In this document: positions 33,440 through 40,114 of the stretch, in pieces
Position numbering within the stretch: the first letter of the stretch is position 1
How the letters are laid out: every line of letters starts with the position of its first letter
DNA from: Paramixta manurensis
GTDB lineage: Bacteria; Pseudomonadota; Gammaproteobacteria; Enterobacterales; Enterobacteriaceae
Assembly (NCBI RefSeq): GCF_013285385.1
Contig: NZ_CP054212.1
Location: forward strand, 3,162,001-3,226,000
Direction of reading: 5' to 3'
DNA length: 64,000 bases
Notes under the pieces: model-generated
The model's input: only the letters and a program-made list of their open reading frames with translations
The model's database searches: none
What the model was told of the DNA's origin: nothing
Position numbers and translations under genes: made by a program

Positions 33440-33739
33440 ATGAGAGAATTAACATTATACGAAGTGGAAAATGTTTCTGGCGCAGGCGTAATAGATGGCC
33501 TGGGAGCGCTAGCCGGGAACCTGGTTATAGATGTGGTCAAGTTAATCAATGATGTGTGTAACACATCCTTTGGTTTTATCCCCGGCCAGCTCGCCGATCG
33601 TATCGGACTGAGTTCGGTTCATCACGCTATCGACTCGTTTTTTTACGGTATTTATAAGGGTGTGATAGGTGTGGCCGTTTTATTAGGCGGCGATGGTGAT
33701 CGTGTGACTTATCACTACGAAGAAGAATGGGGTAGCTAA
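33440..33739 (+). CDS. Class II microcin-like precursor peptide with double-glycine-type leader
   Basis: This is a 99-aa secreted-peptide precursor candidate. The N-terminus MRELTLYEVENVSGAG matches the leader of class II microcins and colicin V (MR-E/T-LT-x2-E-x3-VSG-G/A), which is cut after GG or GA by a C39-peptidase ABC exporter. Cleavage after residue 15 would leave an 84-aa glycine- and valine-rich hydrophobic peptide with an acidic tail (YHYEEEWGS) and one cysteine. AGGAG lies 5 bp before the ATG. No immunity, exporter or C39 protease gene lies nearby, so it would rely on genes elsewhere or be an orphan. The leader match is clear; bactericidal activity is inference. Confidence 0.75.
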   Translation: MRELTLYEVENVSGAGVIDGLGALAGNLVIDVVKLINDVCNTSFGFIPGQLADRIGLSSVHHAIDSFFYGIYKGVIGVAVLLGGDGDRVTYHYEEEWGS

Positions 33740-33752
33740 ATCTAACAGGTTT

Positions 33753-33793
33753 AAAACCGATCTCTTGAAATTGTGTTCGTAGAGATCGGTTTT
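33753..33793. terminator. Bidirectional terminator between the microcin-like and oxidase genes
   Basis: AAAACCGATCTCT (33753-33765) and AGAGATCGGTTTT (33781-33793) are perfect 13-bp complements around a 15-base loop. It serves two convergent genes, 14 bp after the first stop and 13 bp after the second. Confidence 0.85.
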
Positions 33794-33805
33794 GCTTAGT
33801 TTAAC

Positions 33806-35422
33806 TTATCTTCCTGCCTTCGAGAGGCGTTCAAGTAAGGGTGAAGTAAACAGATGGTGTGGATCATACTTATCCAATATATCCATCGCCGATTGCCAGT
33901 TATTCTCATCAGCGCCGCGTGTTAAGCTAGCCGGTATTAATTGATTAATAACGCGCTCATTCTCCCAGGTCCCTTCCGGGGTATAGCCCCATCCTTTACT
34001 CCATTCAACACGGCATTCAGCATAATCACCGGAAAAATGTTCAAATATCCACTGTTCCATTTGTTGATAAAACACGTTGGCATCGGGAGTATCCGGATGC
34101 GATAAATTATCCAGCCAGATAACCGTATCCCAATCAGGGCGATCTTCTCGCCGTCTGGCTGCGGAGAACGCGGCAACCTGAGCGCCAGCAACGATTGATT
34201 CGTCCGGGTTATCAACCCCTGTCACTCTGATTTCAACCGCATTATTCATCGGATAAGAATTACGTGTCTGATATAACGCCACCATTTCCCGATATTTTTG
34301 TACGAAATCATAAATTACCTGCTGCATTTTATCGCGCCGGGTCAAAATAGCATAACCATTTGCCGTTACACGCAGCGTACTGGGTTTTACATACAATAAA
34401 AGGTCTTTACTCCAGCCCCAAAGGTCAAAAGAGAGCGTGGTACCAAGACCGGCTTTGACCAGTTCTAACTCAGCATTCCCTACCGCAGGCGCTGCTTCCG
34501 GATGACCGGTAGTAAAGTTTTTAATTAATTTCTCAAGGCTGGCTGGCAAATTATCGCTAAACGGATAATTAAAAGGCGAAGAAACCCTGCGAGATACACC
34601 ATTATAAGTGGGATTTTCCGTCCACACTTTTAGCCAGGGTTCTTCCGTAAAAGGAAACCAAATAGCCTCTGCCCTTCCGCTACGCTCAACAAAGCTCGCG
34701 AACGAATTTTTCCTGTCTGCTTGCTCAGCAAACAGGTCGCTTGCAGGAATATTAACGTAACTTTGACAACGTAAGCGCTTATTGCGCGGAACCTGCAAGG
34801 TGACTTCAACAATCAAAGCCCGCCCAATATGAACCATAAAAGCAGAAATATCTTTGTCGTTACGCTGAAACGTTTTTAATACATAGCTTTGCGCCGTTTC
34901 ATCCCAAACGATGGCCGTCAAAGAAACGATACTATTACTCAGGGTGCCATAACAACCGCCGGCTGGTCGCTCCTCTCCTGTAGCCGGCATGCCAGTACCA
35001 TGAGCCCCGATAGCTAACACGCCGCCAAGGGTTAAATCCCCCGGCGCCGGGGTGGCTAAAAAACCGAGTTTACTTTTTTCAAGCTTCGTTAACAGCGCTT
35101 CCATCGAAACCCCAGTCTGCGCCGTGACCACGCCATAATTACCCATGACTTCGATACGCATACTATTTAGGTATTTCTTCAAATCGATTAATAAAACCCG
35201 GCTATTATTCTCACCATTAGCGATAGTCAATTGCGACCAGTTATGCATATTCCCGAGCGGCCTGACCCGATACTTCTCCTGATACGCCCAGTTAACGGCC
35301 ACCACTAATTCCTGTGTGGTTTTGGGTTGAAAGGTAAGTATATGTTTACCCTCGGTTTGTTTAGACCAGTTTATAAAGTCAGAATAGAAAAATTTAAACG
35401 GCGGTGTTATTTTATTTTCCAT
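33806..35422 (-). CDS. FAD-linked oxidase, type II cholesterol oxidase-like (VAO/PCMH family)
   Basis: This is a 538-aa flavoprotein of the VAO/PCMH superfamily. The FAD domain (about residues 30-215) has RVRPLGNMHNWSQLT, whose His (H60) is placed like the covalent-FAD histidine of type II cholesterol oxidase, and TPAPGDLTLGGVLAIGAHGTG. The C-terminal part matches the cholesterol-oxidase substrate-binding domain; NAVEIRVTG supplies an E-x-R pair (E397/R399) resembling the catalytic Glu/Arg of that enzyme. No signal peptide is seen. The substrate is unknown; a steroid is not implied. AAGGA lies 10 bp before the chosen ATG; another ATG is 9 bp upstream. It is AT-richer than its neighbours and lies behind a LexA-controlled promoter. 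Confidence 0.82.
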   Translation of the reverse strand: MENKITPPFKFFYSDFINWSKQTEGKHILTFQPKTTQELVVAVNWAYQEKYRVRPLGNMHNWSQLTIANGENNSRVLLIDLKKYLNSMRIEVMGNYGVVTAQTGVSMEALLTKLEKSKLGFLATPAPGDLTLGGVLAIGAHGTGMPATGEERPAGGCYGTLSNSIVSLTAIVWDETAQSYVLKTFQRNDKDISAFMVHIGRALIVEVTLQVPRNKRLRCQSYVNIPASDLFAEQADRKNSFASFVERSGRAEAIWFPFTEEPWLKVWTENPTYNGVSRRVSSPFNYPFSDNLPASLEKLIKNFTTGHPEAAPAVGNAELELVKAGLGTTLSFDLWGWSKDLLLYVKPSTLRVTANGYAILTRRDKMQQVIYDFVQKYREMVALYQTRNSYPMNNAVEIRVTGVDNPDESIVAGAQVAAFSAARRREDRPDWDTVIWLDNLSHPDTPDANVFYQQMEQWIFEHFSGDYAECRVEWSKGWGYTPEGTWENERVINQLIPASLTRGADENNWQSAMDILDKYDPHHLFTSPLLERLSKAGR

Positions 35423-35470
35423 AAATATCATATCCTTATATTCATATTAATCTATAAATTATCTTAACAA

Positions 35471-35486
35471 CTGTATATATATACAG
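35471..35486. promoter_or_regulatory. LexA (SOS) box at the oxidase promoter
   Basis: CTGT-ATATATAT-ACAG, extending to the 18-bp palindrome ACTGTATATATATACAGT (35470-35487), is essentially the ideal enterobacterial LexA box. It lies 48 bp upstream of the oxidase start codon and just downstream of the -10 element, where bound LexA would block transcription. Confidence 0.9.
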
Positions 35487-35491
35487 TAAAA

Positions 35492-35520
35492 AATATAAAA
35501 GGACACGTTCTGCATGTCAA
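35492..35520 (-). promoter_or_regulatory. Sigma-70 promoter of the oxidase gene
   Basis: On the minus strand, TTGACA (35515-35520), a 17-bp spacer and TATATT (35492-35497) form a near-consensus promoter. The predicted start falls at the edge of the LexA box, a textbook SOS arrangement. Confidence 0.8.
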
Positions 35521-35689
35521 TCTAAGCGTTTGCAGGTCAAATACAGAAAAGCCTTATATATCAGCTAAAAGAAGAAAAATGCTTTATTAAAAAGATAAAA
35601 AATCATATTTTTTACGAGAAAAGCGAAGGGAATACCGACGGAAAAGCGAATGTTAAGTGGGGTTATTTTTATTCACCTAAAAAGCTAAA

Positions 35690-36478
35690 TTATATTTTCG
35701 CCGCCTGAGACTGCCGATAACGTTCCGGTGTGGTGCCCGACTGCTGTTGGAACATCACAATCAGCGCCGAGGCCGAGCTGTAGCCAAGATCCAGCGCGGT
35801 GTCCTGCACCGTTTTTCCCTGCTCCAGTAACGAAATCGCATGTAGAAAACGCAAACGCTGCCGCCATTCGCTAAATGACATACCCAGCAGCGCCCGGCAA
35901 CGGCGTGCCAGCGTACGCTCGGTGGTATAGACCCGTTGCGCCCACTGCGCCAGCGTCGTGTTATCCGCCGGATTTTGTTCCAACGCCTGAAGAATGGGCG
36001 CCAGATATTTATCTGATGAATAAGGAAGATAGCTGGTTTGCACTTCCGCCTTATGCAACTGATCGTAAAGCACTTCGCACAGCCGTAAATCTTGTGCGGT
36101 TTGCGGGTTTAATACTTGCCGTTCAGCGCAATCCTCCATAATCGCGCTGGCAATCGGCCCGACTTTCAATAAACAGGCTTGCGCCGGCAATTCGCCACAC
36201 AAGGCGGCGGCAATATTGAAAGTACGGAAGTAAGCCTGTTTCAGATTATAACTGGCGTGCTGTTTTCCCGGCGGGATCCAAATCGGCAAATCGGTCGGCG
36301 TCAGCAGCCGCTGCCCCTCAACGTGCATTTCCAGCACATTACACTTAACGAAAATCGCCTGCCCCCACGCATGCGCGTGCGGCAAATATTCGGTTTTCGC
36401 ATTCGATTGTTCATAGCGTAAAAAGAAACGGAAATTATCAGCCAGTTGCGGTTCTTGATAGGTCAGTTGATGTGACAT
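35690..36478 (-). CDS. AraC-family transcriptional regulator (NimR/YeaM-like)
   Basis: This is a 262-aa regulator with an N-terminal cupin ligand domain (metal-type histidines in LPHAHAWGQAIFVKCNVLEMH broken by sequence; WIPPGKQHASYN) and a C-terminal AraC double helix-turn-helix (about residues 160-258, TTLAQWAQRVYTTERTLARR and VQDTALDLGYSSASALIVMF). Layout resembles E. coli NimR, which controls an adjacent exporter. The ATG at 36478 is the first with homology; the frame opens 16 codons earlier over an operator. Four TTGTCCGA motifs, two upstream of this gene and two between the phosphatase and EamA genes, are its likely targets. Confidence 0.88.
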   Translation of the reverse strand: MSHQLTYQEPQLADNFRFFLRYEQSNAKTEYLPHAHAWGQAIFVKCNVLEMHVEGQRLLTPTDLPIWIPPGKQHASYNLKQAYFRTFNIAAALCGELPAQACLLKVGPIASAIMEDCAERQVLNPQTAQDLRLCEVLYDQLHKAEVQTSYLPYSSDKYLAPILQALEQNPADNTTLAQWAQRVYTTERTLARRCRALLGMSFSEWRQRLRFLHAISLLEQGKTVQDTALDLGYSSASALIVMFQQQSGTTPERYRQSQAAKI

Positions 36479-36500
36479 AGTATCCGGCGCCAAAACAGGT

Positions 36501-36536
36501 TTGTCCGATTTTAACCATCCCGTCAAAATCGGACAA
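36501..36536. promoter_or_regulatory. Inverted operator repeat upstream of the AraC-type gene
   Basis: TTGTCCGATTTT (36501-36512), 12-bp spacer, AAAATCGGACAA (36525-36536): perfect 12-bp arms. The same TTGTCCGA core recurs twice in the phosphatase-EamA intergenic region. Position between the phosphatase stop and the regulator start suggests autoregulation. It could act as a hairpin in the phosphatase transcript, but no U-tract follows. Confidence 0.7.
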
Positions 36537-36542
36537 GGTGTT

Positions 36543-37289
36543 TTACGGTTGAATCAAACGGCTACCGGTTTGCTGCGTTTGGCGCTGAAACTCTTGCTTC
36601 GCGCCATTAAGCGCACGGATAAACTCGGCATTATTATGCAGGCTGGCGACCACTGCCGCGCCCATTAAACGCCCATTGTCCACATCGCTTTGCCAATGTG
36701 CGCCACACACCACCCGGCTCTGACCAAAGTCATAGCCACGTTTAAGGATTTCCGTCTGGCGCGCCGGATTTATTTCAGCCAGCACCAGCGCTGCCGCCCA
36801 GCCGAAAGAGGCGTGCCCGGAAGGATAAGAACCGGTGTCTTTCATCTCCTTATCTTTTTCCGGCGTACAGGTGTGATCTTTATAGACCACAAACGGGCGC
36901 ACACGCATATAGTGGTTTTTGGCTCCCCGCATCGCATAGTCATGGCTATCTTGCAGTACACGCGTTAGCAACGTATAAAGCGCAGGGGTTTTTTCTGGCG
37001 AGATTTCCTGACCGAACGCCGCTGAGAAAATGTCGGTAATATTTTTATAATCCGCATCGCTACGCGCCAACGCTTCACGCTGTGGGTTTTTCAGGGTATG
37101 CCCTTGCAGATAAACTGCCTGATCGTTGAGAAAAGCAGTGGTATTTTCAGCGGGCGGCGGCGGCAGGATGGTTAAACTGTCCGGCGCGTCCTGCGGGGTG
37201 AGAAAACCTTGTGGTTTTGCCTGCGAAGCGCAAGCGGTGAGTGCGGTCATCACGACCATCGCCATAATGGCTTTTTGCTTTACGTTCAT
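36543..37289 (-). CDS. Class A non-specific acid phosphatase (PhoN/PhoC family), putative lipoprotein
   Basis: This is an extracytoplasmic phosphomonoesterase of 248 aa in the PAP2/class A acid phosphatase family. The catalytic motifs are complete: K124-x6-R131-P132, GSYPSGHA (PSGH at 156-159) and SRVVCGAHWQSD with S191, R192, H198 and D202. The N-terminus MNVKQKAIMAMVVMTALTAC ends in LTAC, a good lipobox with C20 as the lipidated cysteine; soluble PhoN/PhoC proteins normally have a Sec type I signal instead, and cleavage after ASQA is also possible. It is divergent from an EamA transporter, and the shared promoter region has two TTGTCCGA sites. Confidence 0.9.
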   Translation of the reverse strand: MNVKQKAIMAMVVMTALTACASQAKPQGFLTPQDAPDSLTILPPPPAENTTAFLNDQAVYLQGHTLKNPQREALARSDADYKNITDIFSAAFGQEISPEKTPALYTLLTRVLQDSHDYAMRGAKNHYMRVRPFVVYKDHTCTPEKDKEMKDTGSYPSGHASFGWAAALVLAEINPARQTEILKRGYDFGQSRVVCGAHWQSDVDNGRLMGAAVVASLHNNAEFIRALNGAKQEFQRQTQQTGSRLIQP

Positions 37290-37381
37290 CCTTTCTCCTT
37301 ATATAAGCGCCGCTTATTATGCCTCTCCAATGTAGGGACGTTAGACAAAAAATGATATTCGCGAAAATGACTGACCTGAAT

Positions 37382-37410
37382 TTGTCCGACAGAAAACTTA
37401 TTTTGTCCGA
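37382..37410 (+). promoter_or_regulatory. Direct repeat operators (TTGTCCGA x2) before the EamA gene
   Basis: TTGTCCGA occurs at 37382-37389 and 37403-37410, 21 bp apart (two helical turns) and in the same orientation, the usual geometry for an AraC-family activator. The second copy extends to TTGTCCGATTTG, 11 of 12 identical to the arms of the inverted repeat at 36501-36536. It lies about 70 bp before the EamA start. Confidence 0.7.
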
Positions 37411-37479
37411 TTTGCACTATCTCTGGCAAAGCAGACAAGCATACACTGCGCGCAGGTTTTGAAAACAGTGAGAAGGTCG

Positions 37480-38397
37480 ATGAATTTTTTGTTTCCTCTG
37501 TTCGCGGTATTGATCTGGTCCGTGAATGCGATCGTCAGCAAGATGTCTGCCGGGGCTATCGACCCGGCGGCGATCTCTTTTTACCGCTGGCTGCTGGCAC
37601 TCCTCGCGCTAACGCCGTTTGTGTTGCCTTCCGCCTGGCGTAATCGTCGTCAGATTGCTCAGGTTTGGTGGAAACTGTTAATTCTCGGCCTACTTGGCAT
37701 GGTGCTCTATCAGAGCCTTGCTTACTATGCGGCGCACAGTGTGACGGCACTGTTCATGGGTATCTTAAATGCCTTAATCCCGCTATTAACGGTGCTGATC
37801 AGTATTGTGGTGTTGCGCGTAGCGCCCACGCTGGGCATTTTAATCGGCAGCATACTATCCTTCGGCGGCTTGGTTTGGCTGGTTAGCCAGGGAAACCCGC
37901 ACGCACTGCTGACACATGGCCTGGGGAAAGGTGAACTGATGATGTTCGCCGCCTCAACCTCTTATGCGTTATACGGTGTGTTGACGAAACGTTGGGCGAT
38001 TCAACTCCCCAACTGGCAAAGCCTGTATATGCAGATTCTGTTCGGCGTGGCGTTACTGACGCCAAACTTCCTAATGGCCTCGGATGTCTCGCTCACTCTG
38101 CACAACATCCCGTTGGTGCTGTTTGCCGGTATTTTTGCTTCTATCATCGCGCCTTTCTTGTGGATTCAGGGCGTGATGCGCATCGGTGCCAGCACCACCA
38201 GTATTTTTATGAATCTCGCGCCGATCTTTACCGCGATTATCGCGGTCCTGTTTCTGCATGAAAGCCTGCGCAGCTACCACTACATTGGCGGCGGTGTAAC
38301 GCTATTAGGGGTGATTCTGGCACAGCGACTGCGCACGCCGCTGCGTCTGCGCAAGCGAACAATTCCCCCAACGTCAGAGGCTGACTCTGGCGCCTAA
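37480..38397 (+). CDS. EamA/DMT-family transporter
   Basis: This is an inner-membrane drug/metabolite transporter of 305 aa with two EamA repeats (about residues 3-130 and 145-280) and about ten hydrophobic segments. LFAVLIWSVNAIVSK and ASTTSIFMNLAPIFTAIIAVLFLHE are typical repeat ends. Family members export amino acids, metabolites or drugs; the substrate here is unknown. The ATG at 37480 follows AGAAGG; a TTG seven codons upstream keeps the frame open. It is divergent from the acid phosphatase and probably activated by the AraC-type protein. Confidence 0.88.
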   Translation: MNFLFPLFAVLIWSVNAIVSKMSAGAIDPAAISFYRWLLALLALTPFVLPSAWRNRRQIAQVWWKLLILGLLGMVLYQSLAYYAAHSVTALFMGILNALIPLLTVLISIVVLRVAPTLGILIGSILSFGGLVWLVSQGNPHALLTHGLGKGELMMFAASTSYALYGVLTKRWAIQLPNWQSLYMQILFGVALLTPNFLMASDVSLTLHNIPLVLFAGIFASIIAPFLWIQGVMRIGASTTSIFMNLAPIFTAIIAVLFLHESLRSYHYIGGGVTLLGVILAQRLRTPLRLRKRTIPPTSEADSGA

Positions 38398-38418
38398 TCC
38401 TGCACCGGATAATAAATC

Positions 38419-38446
38419 TCGGTAGAGCCGCCCTCGCCTCTACCGA
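38419..38446. terminator. Hairpin between EamA and flk
   Basis: TCGGTAGAG (38419-38427) and CTCTACCGA (38438-38446) pair around a 10-base loop. There is no good U-tract on the plus strand, so termination is uncertain. It marks the boundary between the accessory block and flk. Confidence 0.4.
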
Positions 38447-38530
38447 TTACCGGGCGGGATTGTTATCATAGTGAATTGTCTGATTTCTCCGGCGCACCCC
38501 GGACATTGACCAGTTTTGAAGGACTTCGCT

Positions 38531-39571
38531 ATGCAACCTCTTACCGGCCCCGGTGCGCCTGCGGGCGATCGCACAACGTCTTCTGTTTCCGGTCAATCGC
38601 GTACTGGTGGCGTGGGCGATCAGCCACTTTCGCCCGCACAACGTACTGCGCTGGAACGTTTGGTGGTGCGTATAATGTCGCTCAGTTCGCTGAAGTCTGC
38701 GGAATTATGGGCGGGTTTGCGCCATGAAGTCGGCGTAAAGAATGACGCAGAATTACTCTCACGTCATTTCCCGGCTGCCGAACAGTTTCTTACAACGCGG
38801 TTGTCGCAGGTACAAAACAGCCACGCCACGCGCCAGTTGATGCAACAGCTTTCCGACCTACTGCCACAAGGTAATAATCGCCAGGCAGTGAGTGATTTTA
38901 TCCGCCAGCAGTTTGGTCATACCGTGTTGAGTTCACTCTCACCGGACCAGTTGCGCCAAGTGTTGACCATGTTGCAAAACGGTCAGTTAGCCATTCCGTT
39001 ACCACAGCAAACCCGAACCACCGATCGTACGCTATTGCCCGCCGAGCACCATACGCTCAATCAGCAGGTGGCAAAGCTGGCGGCGGCCACCGGTGAGCAG
39101 CCGGTCAAATTGTGGGCGGCGGTGTTGAAATTAGTGAATCTGAAAAGCGGCGATCCGATTCCGTTGCGGCATTTCCCGTTGCTGACACAATATTTGCAAA
39201 CCCGACAGACGCTTAGCCAGCACAGCGCGCCAACCTTGCGTTTGCTGGAAGCCTCATTAAAGCAGCCGCTGGATAACGCGGAACAGCGTCTACTGGAGGA
39301 TTACAGCCAACAGCGTTTTCAGGCGACGCCATTAACCACCCTGACCGCCGCACAGGCGCAGGATCTGCTTAACCTGCTGTTTGCCCGTCGCGCGGAGCGC
39401 AACCAGGAAGCAGAGCCGGTGCTGGCGGAGAGTGATATTAATCCGCAGCCGATTTGGTATCCGCTAGCCAATGCCCTACCAGGTTTTCTCCAACCGCTGG
39501 CCAACCGCCCCGCATTTGGCGCGTTCGCACTGATCGTAGTTGTCGCGCTGCTTATGTGGATTCTTCTGTGA
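38531..39571 (+). CDS. flk: Flagella biosynthesis regulator Flk
   Basis: Flk is an inner-membrane-anchored protein that prevents premature export of the anti-sigma factor FlgM before the flagellar hook is complete. It is 346 aa (E. coli 331). An N-terminal proline/glycine/serine-rich segment is followed by helical repeats containing LSRHFPAAEQFL and LLPAEHHTLNQQVAKLAAATGEQPVKLW, and a single C-terminal transmembrane helix (about residues 325-346, FALIVVVALLMWILL). AAGGA lies 7 bp before the ATG at 38531. Its stop codon almost touches that of the convergent rhodanese gene (1 bp gap). Confidence 0.9.
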   Translation: MQPLTGPGAPAGDRTTSSVSGQSRTGGVGDQPLSPAQRTALERLVVRIMSLSSLKSAELWAGLRHEVGVKNDAELLSRHFPAAEQFLTTRLSQVQNSHATRQLMQQLSDLLPQGNNRQAVSDFIRQQFGHTVLSSLSPDQLRQVLTMLQNGQLAIPLPQQTRTTDRTLLPAEHHTLNQQVAKLAAATGEQPVKLWAAVLKLVNLKSGDPIPLRHFPLLTQYLQTRQTLSQHSAPTLRLLEASLKQPLDNAEQRLLEDYSQQRFQATPLTTLTAAQAQDLLNLLFARRAERNQEAEPVLAESDINPQPIWYPLANALPGFLQPLANRPAFGAFALIVVVALLMWILL

Positions 39572-39572
39572 G

Positions 39573-40025
39573 TTAACAGCCGCACTCAGGCAGCGGGGCC
39601 GCTTCCGGCCAGTTGCCTGCTGCGTCACCGGCTACCACCGGGTGTCTGTCACGCTGCCAGAAATCGAAGCCGCCAATTAATTCCTTTACCTGAAATCCCG
39701 CTGTCGCTAGCTTCCACGCCGCCTTGGTTGAGCCGTTACAACCAATGCCGTCACAATAAGTGATATAGATTTTATTGCGATCCAACCCAGCCAGGGATTC
39801 GGCAGTCATAGTGCGATGCGGAAAACTTACTGCGCCACAAATGTGACCACGACGATAAGCATCACCGGAACGGGCATCAATGACTACCAACTCATCAACC
39901 CCTCGTGCCAGGTCTTCTGCCACGTCCCACGCATCAGCATAATAGGCCAATTTATCCGCCAGCCAGCGCGCACTCTGTTCAGGTAAAGGGGGAGGAAAAG
40001 CTAACACCGACGAGGTGACATTCAT
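39573..40025 (-). CDS. Rhodanese-like domain protein
   Basis: This is a single-domain rhodanese-fold protein of 150 aa, likely cytoplasmic. The active-site loop is ITYCDGIGCNGSTKAAWKLA, with C91 as the expected persulfide-forming cysteine and C96 nearby; LVVIDARSGDAYRRGHICGAVSFPH is the first conserved rhodanese block. Sulfur transfer or sulfide/thiol handling is likely, but the partner is unknown. GGAG lies 7 bp before the ATG. It is divergent from a MocR-type regulator, with paired operator-like repeats between, so it is the probable target of that regulator. No counterpart occurs here in E. coli. Confidence 0.87.
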   Translation of the reverse strand: MNVTSSVLAFPPPLPEQSARWLADKLAYYADAWDVAEDLARGVDELVVIDARSGDAYRRGHICGAVSFPHRTMTAESLAGLDRNKIYITYCDGIGCNGSTKAAWKLATAGFQVKELIGGFDFWQRDRHPVVAGDAAGNWPEAAPLPECGC

Positions 40026-40064
40026 TGTAATTCTCCAATGGGTATTTCTCTCGATAATAAGGCA

Positions 40065-40113
40065 TATTGGCCTTATACTTGAGACCCATTTGGCGCAATT
40101 AATAAGACCAATT
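40065..40113. promoter_or_regulatory. Paired operator-like repeats between the rhodanese and MocR genes
   Basis: TATTGGCCTTAT (40065-40076) and ATAAGACCAATT (40102-40113) are inverted copies (10 of 12 complementary) 25 bp apart in the divergent intergenic region. The second abuts the MocR start codon. MocR-type regulators commonly control a divergent gene through such sites. Confidence 0.55.
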
Positions 40114-40114
40114 T

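Larger units (their letters stand above)
35423..35689. other. AT-rich promoter region of the oxidase gene
   Basis: About 270 bp between the oxidase and the AraC-type gene, very AT-rich. It contains the promoter and LexA box described separately. The part from 35521 to 35689 holds only very short frames and no recognisable gene. Confidence 0.6.

Noticed and set aside
36501..36536. Inverted repeat after the acid phosphatase as a terminator
   Set aside because: No U-tract follows, and its TTGTCCGA cores recur upstream of the EamA gene, which fits operator sites better.
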